This document shows positions 9,271 through 21,000 of a stretch of 64,000 nt of DNA, in pieces. Source of the DNA: Paguma larvata (lineage: Eukaryota; Chordata; Mammalia; Carnivora; Viverridae); NCBI GenBank assembly GCA_030068075.1, contig CM057843.1, positions 10,248,001 to 10,312,000 of the forward strand. Reading direction: 5' to 3'. The notes below the pieces were generated by a model. The model searched no databases. It was not told where the DNA came from and saw nothing but the letters and a program-made list of their open reading frames with translations. The position numbers were made by a program, and so were the translations under genes. Position 1 is the stretch's first letter. The number at the start of each line of letters is the position of its first letter.

Positions 9271-11999
9271 CTGTGGGGGGACATGGGGACAGGGACAGGT
9301 CAGAAAGGCTTGGGAAACGAGAGGCTGGAGTAGTAAATGCCCCTGGGGTCTGGGGGCATGGGGATGGGGGGGCAAGGGCCTGACCGGGGAGGGGCAGGCG
9401 GGGCTCACCGGACGCCGTGGAGGTGGAGGCCTGGTCGTCCTCCGGCTGGCCAGTCTGCCGGAGCACACGGTCGATCTCCAGCACGTCCATCCACTGGCTC
9501 AGCTCGTGCTTGAGCTCCGCCAGCCGCTGCTGCGTGGCGATCTTCTCCCGTGCCAGCCGCTCCATCTCGTGCTCGTATTCCTTCTCCTTCCTCTTCAGGG
9601 ACTGAGAACAGCCAAGGGACCGAAGGATATCCTGAGCAGAAGCCACAGGTCCCCAGTACTGCAAATCCCTTCCAGCCGCCACCCTTGCCTCCAGGCCACT
9701 TAGCCCCCAGGGGCAGGTGTGCAGCGATGGGGCGCTGGGGACCCCGCCCACTCCTGGTCCATGGTTCTGTCCCATGAGGCCCGGTGTCCCTCGGACTGTG
9801 GGCTCTCCAGCAGGCACCATTCAGAAACAGCACAGATTCGGCTCAGCCCCGCTCCAGGAGGAAGGCCTTCCCCACCCCCACATCAACTTTGTCCTGAGGG
9901 GCTCCACGGCCTCTGGCCCTTTCCACCCTCCTGGCGGCCACACACCGCCTTCTGCAGAGGACAGAAGGGGTAACAGACTTCTCCGTGCCGCTCCAGGCCC
10001 CTGCCACCACTCACGCCATGCTGTCAGTCGCCATGCCACGGGCTTCCCTCCTTGGAATCCATTCCCCAAAGAACCCCAAACAATCCTGCCCTTCGCTCCA
10101 CGGCATCATTCGCTAGCCTCCAACTTCGATGTCCCTGAGGATGCCTCTCAGACTCTGTGGTACAACCCCCAGCATTTCTTCTTGACCTGCCTCCATCTCG
10201 TCCCCGGCAGCTGCTGGCTCTGCCCTCCTCTCTGACCTGGGCTACTCCCCACGGTACCCACCTGTGCTGCCTCTGTATCTCTATATCCTCCCTGCCTGCA
10301 GCCCTCCGGATGCCCCAGGCTGCTGAATGAGCGATCCCTAAGCCCTGGAACGTGCCCCTCCTTCCGCACCTGGAGCTGAGTCGCGCTGACCAGTGAGAAG
10401 TGGCTCAAGGGCACCTCTGACATCGAGCACCACTGGAGACACTTCTGTCCTTCACCACAGGTTCCACACTGCTGCCGACCCCATGACGCGGATGCCACCC
10501 ACCTCACTAAGAACACCAACAGGGAGCTCCCTTAACCACAGAGCATCCCTGCCTCAACTCCTCCAGGCCCACAGCCTCTTAGGTTGACCCCTCGTGTTGG
10601 TGCTGGACGCCGTGCCTCCCAGACCGTGGCACTGCTCCCCTATCAGACCCTATCAGAAGTGTCCCGAGGGTGACAGAAGCACGTGGGTGGCTCAGTCGGT
10701 TGAGCATCCAACTCTTAATTTCAGCTCAGGTCAGGATCTCAAGGTCGTGGGATCGACTGCTCAGCATAGAGCCTCCTCAACATTCTCTCTCTCCCTCTGC
10801 CCCCTCCCCCACTTGATGTATGTACTCTCTCTCTCTCTCAAAAAAAAAAAAAAAAAGGAAGTGTTTGCCGCTCCAGAAGGCCAGCTTGTGTCCCAAGCCT
10901 CAGCTCCGATCCTCCATGACCTCCTGAAGCTGACACTTTATTACGCTGACTCCTCTGAGTCTTGCAGGCCTCCCTGTTGCCAGTGTCTCTTTGGCCCAGG
11001 CATGTCGTGAGCGCTGGGTCCACCAAACATGGGCACTCTTGCCCTGCTGCATCCTGAGTCTCTGAACCTGACCCCTTCCTGAGCTCCTGGCTTCCAAGCC
11101 TGGCCGGTCACGGCCAGGTACAGAGCCCACCAACTCCTCCTACACCAAACTATCCAGCTTGTCTCAGTCTTGCCAGCTGAGCCCGGTCCCACGCTCAGAT
11201 CGTCCCTTCTCACCCCGCTACATCATATGTGCTCGGGCTCCGAGACCACATCTGACCCCCACCGCCCTTCCCCGTCTCATGCCCCGACCAGTGCATCCTG
11301 TTGCCCTTGAGCCCTTCCTGGCACCGCACGATACACTTGAGCATTTAATAAGAGCGTCAGGTACTACTTAATAAGGCACTGGCTCATATTGTCCCTAAAA
11401 GCTTCATATTTTGTCCTTCCATCTCCATTACACGCTGTCCCTTGTCCAATGCTGTGAGTAAAGGCAAGGACTACTTTACTATCAGCTTTGTCCCCCTGAC
11501 CCTACCAGCGTCCAGGACAGAATTTGTACATCTTAGCCCCAAGGGAAGGATCTGTGAGGATGTGAGCATGTTGATTCCCACCTCTATTCCGTCTCTCTGC
11601 TTTATCACGGGAGAATCAGAGTCACCCATTAGACACGCACTTCCCCGATTCTGTTTCTACAAGCAGTTTTAGAGCAGCCTTCCTGACTGTTCACTTGTTC
11701 CTCTTGGGCATGGCAATGTCTTCAAGTTCACCCACTAAACTAGGCCCAACTTCCCCACACTTCCTCATGCAGCCCCAAACTCCTGTGTTTCTGACCTCAC
11801 CAATAAGAAATGCCTCAAACCATCAGTGCCTACAATGCATACAGGCACTGTATACAGATACGGCCATGCACTGTTCTGGCCTGAAATCTAGTAGTCTTAC
11901 AATTCTGCTGGCAGTCCCAGGCCACAAACAGCCTTCTCTACCCTGGCTTTGAGATTTAACCTGTTTTTCCCCCATATTTCTGCCAGAAAGATCCCTCCC

Positions 12000-12037
<38 letters not shown>

Positions 12038-15000
12038 CACAACTGGCTTCTCACCTGGCTCTACCCTGAGAGGCCAGTGCTGGACATGACATCAGATGAG
12101 GCCATATCAATGATGGGGCCTGTGGTGAGTCAGTTTTCACTTGAACCTGGCTGCTGGGGGCTGGAAGTGGTCTCCTGAACTCTACCTACCAGCAGGAAGA
12201 GTAGATTTCTGACTCAGGGAGAAATTCAGAGGCCAAAACCTCTTTTTCTTACCTAGGTCAGTTCTCCAGGCCTAGAGGCCCTTGGAAAGTTTCCCCAGGG
12301 TCTAGCTTTTGTCCACATTGCGCTTCAGTTTAAACACATTTCCTAACACTGCCTGGATGCATAGTTTGGTACCTGCCTATTCCTCTTCCGGTTTTGTCCA
12401 CTTCACTGCGACTTTCTTCAAATCCTCCAAGCCACTCTGAGTCTGGCTGGGGGCTACAGCCTTCCCAACTCAGCAAACAACCAATGCTTTCAGTCTACGC
12501 ACCTTATGTGGTCGCTCTATGACTTCCTTTTGACTCCCATCTAGTGCCTTGCTGCCCCCCATCTCTACACAGTAACCCTCACGGCCACTTGTAAGTTCCA
12601 AAACTGCATCCTGCTCCCTCCTGCTGGAGTAACTTTGGCCTGCGCTGGGCCTTCTGCCTCTGCTTTGCCTAGGTCACCCTGGAACCCTTTCAGGTCTCAG
12701 TTCAAATGCCCCTTCCTCAGCAACAACCTCTCTCACTCCCCAAAACAGATCCTGTGATTCCTGTCCCTATTACATCCTCATGGCACAGTGCTTTATTTAT
12801 AATCTGAGACCCACACTTTTTTCTTTGCTCCCTGCTTCACATCCTCAGAATCAGACACAGAGCTGTCCAAAGCACCCGACTGAATAAACGAATGAGGTTG
12901 AGAACCGAGAAAGCCTTGTAACTTTTGTTTCTGCTTCCACTGCCAGCCCCAGGACAAACTTCTTACCGACAACTTAGGTACACCTCACACCTCGCTGCCT
13001 CCTCAGCCCAGGCCCACGTCTGCTGGTTCTACTAAGTCTCTATTTCTGACTTTCGAATCCAGACGTCATGCAAGCAAGGCTTTCCTAAGTGTCTATAAAA
13101 CGGAATATGCCATCCTATTCTTCCTACTTCTCAAGAATTGCTACTAAGTTGGTATTTATAGAGGACCAATCCCAACATTCCTATGATGAAGATACTATTT
13201 CTTCCCATTTAGCAAAATGGCAGTACAAAAGAAACTGAAAGTCACAGAAAACGTCACACCATTTGGACAAGGATTTGCTTCTAGGATACATAATTGCCTA
13301 TGACTGAAGGACCAGTAACATTCGCAAGGCCAAGTTCTGCAAAACTGCGTCCGAAGTAGTCCTCCTGGAGACCGTCCGAAGCCCACCCCAAGGGTCTCCT
13401 CTCCTCCGAGGCCAGTGTGGCCACTAGCGAGGCCCCGCCCCTCGCGAAGCACGCGCGCACCCACGCGGACCCGGCTTTGCAGCGTCACTCCCCGCCGGCG
13501 GCACCCTCCCCTCGGAGCGCGGATGCCCCGCCCCCACCCCGGTCCCACCAATCCGCGAGCCCGACTCCGCCCCTCCAGGGTGCCGGGAAGCGGCCTGGAG
13601 GCGCGCCAGCCCCTCCCCCTCGCCCGCAGGGCGGGCGGAAGGGCGCGCGTTCTCGGGAGCCTGGGAGGGAGATGCCGGCTGGGAGCAGTCTCGAAGCAGC
13701 GCCTCCGCCCCCTGAACAAGTCAGGCTCAGGTTACCTCAGGGCTGTGACCCCGGAGTCCTGGCCGGGGGAGGAGTGGCGCCCGACCCCTGGCTCAGAGCT
13801 CGGTCGACCCTCTTTGCTACCCCTCCCACAGGGACCTTAACGCTGCCCGGCCCCCCAGCTGCCCGGCCCCCCAGCTGCCCAAGCGCGCCGATAGGGGGAC
13901 CGCAAGCTGCCCTCGCCCCCGCCCCGCGCGGGCAGGGAGCCCTAAGTCCCTCCCACTCCCCAACGGCTCCGTTCCGACTCGGTCTCCGCAGCAGCCGAGC
14001 GTGGCCGCGCGCCCCACCCCCACAGCCTCCTTTCCGGCACGAGGAACCCTCGGCCGGTTTCCAAGGAAACCGAAACACGGAGCCGTCATGGCAACTGTCT
14101 TATCTGGCGGGCGCCCCCCTCCCCGTACTGCAGAGAGAAGCCAATGCCTAAAAGGGGGAGGAACACAGGAGGGCCCCTTGAAAAGGGATTTTAAAAAACC
14201 CAGGCATGAGGAGAGCCTAATTTTTGAAGGTTCGGCGACCCCAAGACTGTATTGTCACCCAGACCACATTTCCACAGCCTCCAGGCTTAACCCCCAAACT
14301 CGAGTCGCGGCACCTCAATGCGCTCACTGGAACTATCTTAACCCTTTGGAGGTAAAACGAGGGACGGAGGGGAGGGGGAAGGCCTCATCGCGCCGCCGAG
14401 TGCAAGGAGCCACGCCCAGGGGACTCCCCACCCCATCACGAGCGACAGATTCTCGGGCTGAATCCGGATTCCCGCCCAGGCACTGCGGGCGGGCTGGAGG
14501 CGCCGGGGCCGCTCCACACCCTTCTCACCCGCCGGGGCACTAAGAGCGCCAGGCGGGCACAGGGTCTGAAAACCGAGCTGCGGGGGCGGCGCAGATGGCG
14601 GGGCTCCGCTGGGCGGCCCGACGGGGAAAAGAGAGGGAGAGGGAAACGCCGCGGCCTCCCTCCCCCGCGCACGCGCGCCCGTCCTCCCGCCCCCTCGCGG
14701 GCGGGGAGCCCCGCTGACGTCAGCAGGGCCATGTGCTCAGCGCCCGCGTGGAGGCGGGCGGGGGAGCGGGAGAGGGAGCGAGGGCGGGGCGGGGCCGCGG
14801 CGAGGGGAAGAGGGCGGGAGGGAATGAGGAGGAAGCTGGCGCAGAGGCCGCCGCCGCCCGCCCTCCTCTCGGCCGCGCTTCCCTCCCCAGTACCTGGATG
14901 TACCGCAGCGCCGTCCGCAGCACACTCAGATTCGACGTCTTCTTGTCGTCCACGTTGGGGATGTTGCGCTTCAGGGTCTCAAAGCATTCCTTCAGATGGG

Positions 15001-18000
15001 CCCTCCTGGGGAGAGGGAGTGGCGCCAGTTAGCCAGCGCCTGGGGCCGGGGGCGGGGGCCAGGGCGGGGAGGGAAGGCCCCAGGAAAGCAAGGGTGGGAC
15101 CTGTCCCCGGAGCGGGGCGGGTGGGGCCCAGAGACACACAGGCCAAGCGCACACACACACCTGTTCTTCTCCAATTTGTTGTGGACTTCTCTGGTTCCGA
15201 TCCTGAAACCCAGACAGACACGAGGCTTAGACAGGAGGCCCCAATTAAGTGGCCTTCCCGCCCCCTGCCCCCCACTCCCCAAATGTCACAGGGTTTTGCC
15301 CCGCACATTCTCTGTACAAAAAGCAGCAATGGGAGATGTTCGACCTGTGCAGCCGTGGTTATACCCCCTGGAGGGCACATGTATGCTCGTAATTCACACG
15401 CCTTAAACCCGTCATCCTGCCCTGTCCGTCTGTGAGGAGATGGAAGGTCTGGGGCTCAGAGAAATAGCCAGTTGACCCCGGCCCTCACCCAAGAGCTCCC
15501 CAATCCAGTACTCTGTCCAAAGGCCTGGAAATGCCATCGGCCCATCCTTGAGGGGGTCAGAGAACACAGAAGCCTGAGAACAACAGAGGGCAATGGCCAT
15601 TCCCCACTCCCAGAGTGGGGATGGGCACGGACATGGGCACTGTGCGAACTGTCCAAATATAATACCGTGCTTCTCCGATGGGGAGGCAGGACACGGCTTT
15701 GAAGGACTGGCTCAGGACGGGGGGGTACCTTCTCTTCCACACACAGCCCAGGATTCGGACAGTTCTCCACCCCACCAGCCCAGCCTCTGCCACACCTCGC
15801 TCACCCCCCAGGCCTCTTCTTCTGTTCGCTGGATTTGACTTCTTCAGCTGGTGCCAACTTCAGGGTCCCAAGAGTGGGTGGGGGTGGCTGCTGGGGGGCC
15901 AGCTGGGGTTGGACTCCAGGGTGCGGTGCTATGGTCAGGATGGGGGTGGGGAGGGGCTGTAGAGGCTTAGGACTGCCAGTGGGCGGAAGGGTGGTCTTGG
16001 AGTCCGGCAGCAGGGGAGCAGAGGGGGGCACCTGTGGCCTGGTGGGCAGAGGGGCAGCCTCCTTAATGCTGAGTCCAGGGGCGCTAACCAGGGCTGGTTG
16101 GCGGGGTGCCAGGGGCAGAGGCTGGGCTGCAGGAGGCAGTGGTGGGGGCGGGGGCAGAGGTTGAGGAGAGTTGGTCACCACCGGAATAGGAATGACAGTC
16201 AGTGGGGTGGGGGTGGCAAGTGGGGGTGGGGGTGCTGGCGGGGGTGCCGGGGGGGACAGAGGTAGGGGTGGTGCTTCAATGCGGGGCTCCTCCACAGGCA
16301 GGGGATGGACCAGCCTGGCCAGGCTGCTGGCCTTCTTCTGCTCCTGCTCCCTCTCCCGCTCCAAGCGAAGCCGCTCCTGCTCCTCTATGCAGAGAGAACA
16401 CAAGGGGTTTCTCAGTGGGCCAGCAGTCCTGCGCCCCAGCTTCTGAAGCCTTCCAACCGCAACACATCCTCTGACCCTGCCGCAGTTAGTGCTCAGGGAC
16501 ACCCCTGCTCAGCCTGGGGCACCACCAACACCCATCCGCATCCAGCCAGGCACTGGGGCTAAGTGCTGGGGACACAGCAGTGAACAATTAAAACAGACCT
16601 AGTCTCTGCCTCTGGGGAGCTCAAGGCCTAGCGGGGTTGAAGGGAAGGACAAGTAACAGAAGGTAACGACTCAGGCTGGGAGAGGAGAAGGGCTGTGGAA
16701 AGACAGAGGAGGGGCTGTCGGAGAGGAGGCTGGAGGCCTGGAAACCTGAAGGTTGAGAGGTTAGGCTGGTGATGAGCAGGGAAATTCAGGGACAAGGTTG
16801 AGGGGAATGAGGTGATAGAGAAGGTGGGCAGAAGCCAGTCAGCAAAAGCCCTCACAGGCTACCAGAGAAGAATGGAGGCTGGGAGGTGGATGGATCGTAG
16901 CTTCTGGGGAAGGCCTTCAAAAGTATGTACCAAGTACTTTCCAGAGGGCAGGCAGCACCTTCATTTCACAGAGGAAACAAATTAGCTCAGAGAGGCAAAG
17001 TGATTTGTTGAGGGTCACACAGCAAGTCACAGGTAAAACTGAAACTAAACCCAGCCCCAGGAATCCTGACACCTGGCACACACTCATACTTGCTGTGTCA
17101 CCACCTGCTCACACACACACACACACACCCCGCACCCTTCTGGATCCTGTCAAGAGTCTACACCACAAGCAGGGCAGGGACATCACTCTCAGTTCACACA
17201 TGAGGAAATCAGGCCTAGGACTCCCAGGTCATGCCCCAGTGTCTGATTTTCTCAGGGACCACACAAAACACACTCGGTCCTTCTCTGCCTTTGTGATGCT
17301 AGAACTCATTGTTCCCACATCCCTCCTGTCCCTACCGCCAGCCAGCGGCACAACCAGGAAGGAACCAGGCAGGCAGGAAAGAAGGGCAGCCTCGCGCCTG
17401 TCAGTTCAGCATCTCTGCTGAAAGACCTGCTGCCAGGTGAGGCCTGCTCAGGGGCTGGCGGAGAACGCGGGAGGGGAGGGGCCCTTCCTGATCCAGAAGC
17501 ACCCCTCCACCTCCACCCGGCCCCGTGCTCTCTGGTTCCCACCATTCAGGTTCCCTGGCTACGGAGCTGGGCAGGGGCCCTGGGCAGCAGCTGTAGCCCC
17601 CAGGCCAGGGAGCAGGCTGGTCAACCAGCCCTCCTGCCCCTCCCGGATTGGCCGCACTGCTGACTAACTGAGCTGACGGCAGTAGCGGGCAGACACGCCC
17701 CAAACACACCACCCCACAAGGGGTGGGGCTGGGAGGGGGACACGGTTGGCTAAGAGCCCCTTGCGGAGGAGGGCATCAACCCCACACTGGTCTTTGGGGC
17801 TCAGGGGCCCAGAAAACCTGAGGCCTCAGGGCCCCTTGGCCAACCAACCATTGGAGTGTGAGCCAGGCCCGCTCCAGGCCCCTCCCTCCCGCGGGGGAGA
17901 AGAGGCGAAGGAGGAAGTAGAGTGTTGTGCGAGGGGAAGCACTCCGCGGTTTCCCAGCAGCACGGGCCTCTTCCGTATCTCCCCTGCCCTTCAGGAAGGG

Positions 18001-21000
18001 GAGCTGCCAGGCCGGGGCGGGCCTGCTCCGAGGAGGGGAGGCGTTGCTCTCCCAGGCCTTTCCGGCTGGCACTGGCTTACGTTCCAGCCCCAGAGCGAGC
18101 CGGCTCTCTGCTCTCCAGCCTCCCAGAGACTACACTGGCAAGGAGTTCCACTTACCACCTACCCATCCCCGAGGCAAGGCCCTGGAGCTCAGGGCCCAAC
18201 ACAGCCCACCTGCTTTCCTTTAAGCCAGGACCCAAACTTTCACTAGATTGGGGGTGAGTGTTCCACTCTCCCTTTAGCAGTGGGACAGAGGGGACCCCAA
18301 GCCCCAAGGACAGGTGTCCTGGGAACCCAGCCTGAAAGTAAACCTCATCCCCCATATTTTAAAGAAATTCCACAGCTCATCCAGGAGATGGCAAACTCCT
18401 CACCCACCCTGTCGCTTCCAGAGCCAGGCAGGTAGGCCTCACAGGTGCCAGGAAGGACCCAGGTGAATGGCCAAGCTCTATCGCACCTGGATTGGCATGA
18501 GAAATCCTGACTGGTGGTGAAGAAGACGGGGTGCCCGGGCCAGATCCAGCCCACCAAAGCTTCCTGCCTCCTCTCCGCCCAGCAGCAACCCTCCTCCTAC
18601 GCCCTGGGGAGGGGGAAACCGAGTGGGGAGAGCAAAGTGGCAGTCACTCAGGGGCCTCCCTCAGGAACAGTACGGGTTTCGACTCTGAAGTAATGCTCCG
18701 CGGCACCCCTGCAGCACTCCCAAACATGCACGCGCACACTCCGGCACCTTCCCTGGACTCTGTCCGGAGACTGGCCCCCGAGAAGTTAACATGAGCCGCC
18801 CGGAGTGACTCGGACCATGGCAGGCTCAGGGTTGGAGTCTGAGGAATCTACACTAGGTAGCCCCCAGTGTTGAGGAGGAGTTCTCCCCTTCTTCATGCTA
18901 AGAGGGAGCTAAGTGCATAAGGCAGCCCCCAGGGTGTGACCAGGGCAGGTAGAAGAGGCTCCCATTCGAGCCACCTCCATGAGTGCCAGAAATGACCAGA
19001 CCCTCTGCCGACCACCAGGATGGCCTTGCCGTTCCTCTCTTTCCTCTCACACATACGTGTGCACACACCCTCAGGTTCATCATGGGAGCAATCTGGCTGG
19101 TCTAGGTCAGGAAACCCACCCTTGCGATTGAACTGGGGCATGGACAAGAGGATCCCTGTTCAGAGCTGCTCAGCAGGTCCACACCCAGGAAGGCAGTTCT
19201 GCTCAGCAGGCCCACACACCACCCCTTTTCTTCCATTTGTCCCACCCTAAGTCAGAGGACAGAACCTCAAGGAGGAGGGGGAAAAAATGACTCCGAGACC
19301 GCACAAGCTGCGGCCAGGTCTAGCCATCTGTATGTGAGCTTTGGAGTAGATCTGGCTTCGTGCCATCCATCCCCTAAGACCTCCTGGCCCCGCCAAGGAG
19401 GAGCTGTGACTGGTCAGTTAAACTAGGCCTCTCCTCAGCTCCCTGCCCCCAGTTCTCATCACGTGGGGGAGGGCCTCTCCCTGCCCACGGGGTGAGAACC
19501 GGGGTCAGGGCTCTGCAACTTAAGACAGAACCCAGGCTTCTTCAGTGTTGCACACATCATCACTGTCCTCCTTACTGCCAGCTCTGGACTTATGATTTGG
19601 GAAAGGGTGGGAGAAGAGAGGGCAGAGGGTCTTCTCCCCTTCCCCAAAAGGCCAGTCAGCCCGAAGGCAAAATGAGGGTGACGTGAGTGTTCCCTTGGGG
19701 CAAGGGCAGGGTCAACCCCGTCCACCTCTAGCACAGTGCCTGGTAGGCGGCAAGGACACAATAGGTTCTCCTGAATTGCACTGTGTTGATGGTGGCAGCA
19801 GGTGACTCAAGTCTCTCCAATTCTTGTGCACGCTGCCCTCCCCCCCACGCCCCGTCGCTGGGCCCCAAAGCAGGCCATTCTCGGCCACCACGAGCGCTGT
19901 CAGGGCCTGACCCTGCTCAGGACCCCGAAAACAAGGGGGAGGGGCGCGCGGGCTGATGTCCTGGAGCATCAATTCCGCAAAATCCAAGCACGTCAGTCTC
20001 ACATATCTCGAGCGGCTCCTGACCTTGAGAGGCCGGTCGGCTGAGTCGGCCGGGCGGACCCGCCGCTGGTCCGCTGCTGCTCCCCCCACCCCACCCCCTC
20101 CGCCACCGCCGCCGCCGCCGCCGCGGCACAAGCTGCAGGGCGCGCGCGCACACAACACACACTACTACCTCCTGCATGACTCATCATTGAAGCAACAATA
20201 GGCAGAGAGAAAGGAAAGGAGGGCGAAGCACTCTCTCTACCACAACCAACTCGGCAGAAGGGTCGGGGAGGGGAGGTTGAGGAGACAGGAGTCCCCGGAT
20301 ACTGCACACACACCCATCCGGGTCCGAGGCCCTCGCAATGGTCCGGAAAACGGAGGTCTTTCCCTCCAACCCCTATTCCTGCAGTACCCTGAAGCCTGGG
20401 ACCACCAACACGGCGGGTGGGACGGAAAGCATCTGAAATCCTCCTTTCCTGCCGAGGGAACGTCAAAGTTTGCCCCTTCTCAAGCCTAGCTCACTCCACA
20501 ATGTGGCCAGGGGTATTGCCAGGAGGTCCTGGTGAGAACGTTCCCCAAAACGTCAGGAGAAATATGTGAGCTCTAAATATCCCGTCGCCCTGCGAGTCTG
20601 AGGGTTTCCCTAGCCCCGGGATCAAAAACAGTAGGTTAGGGCGAGAATGGACAGGTGAGCTCGGCGGCTCCTCCTTCCAGCGCAAAGGCTCTCCCGGGGA
20701 GGCGCCCGGCGGCCGGAGCCAGGGCCCAACCCGGCGCAAGGCCACTCGCCAGCCCCGCCCAAACCCCGCCCCCGGCCCAGTGCGAGGCAGCCGGGAGGGG
20801 CCGGGCCGCTCCGTCCCCAGCGGGAGTGTCCCCCGTGCACGTGGTCGGAGGCGGGGCCCGTCCACGTCACCACCCGGTGTAACCAACGGGCTTGGAATGC
20901 AGGCACACGCAACATTCCAGCCGAGAGCGGGTTTGGAACGCGCAGACACGCCACATTCCACACCGGCTAAAGTGGGGCGCAGCAAGGGGGGCCGGGGACT

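Larger units (their letters stand above)
9602..14893 (-). other. MNT: MNT intron 4
   Basis: A 5.3 kb intron separating the bHLH exon from the zipper exon. It contains a CAN SINE at 10,677, a (CA)n microsatellite at 12,002-12,034, an L2-like LINE remnant at about 12,640-12,893, and a CpG-rich island at about 13,400-14,890. No coding exon was seen in it. Confidence 0.9.

Noticed and set aside
8637..9703. Plus-strand open frames across MNT exons 5 and 6
   Set aside because: They are the antisense shadow of the real MNT coding exons; Trp/Gly-rich with no family resemblance.
13417..14151. Long open frame on the plus strand (244 codons) in the internal CpG island
   Set aside because: Pro/Arg/Ser-rich low-complexity translation typical of GC-rich DNA read in a stop-poor frame; no domain, and overlapping frames on the other strand are equally open.
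14731..15435. 234-codon plus-strand frame around MNT exons 3 and 4
   Set aside because: Antisense to real exons, low complexity at the start, and crosses splice sites used by MNT.
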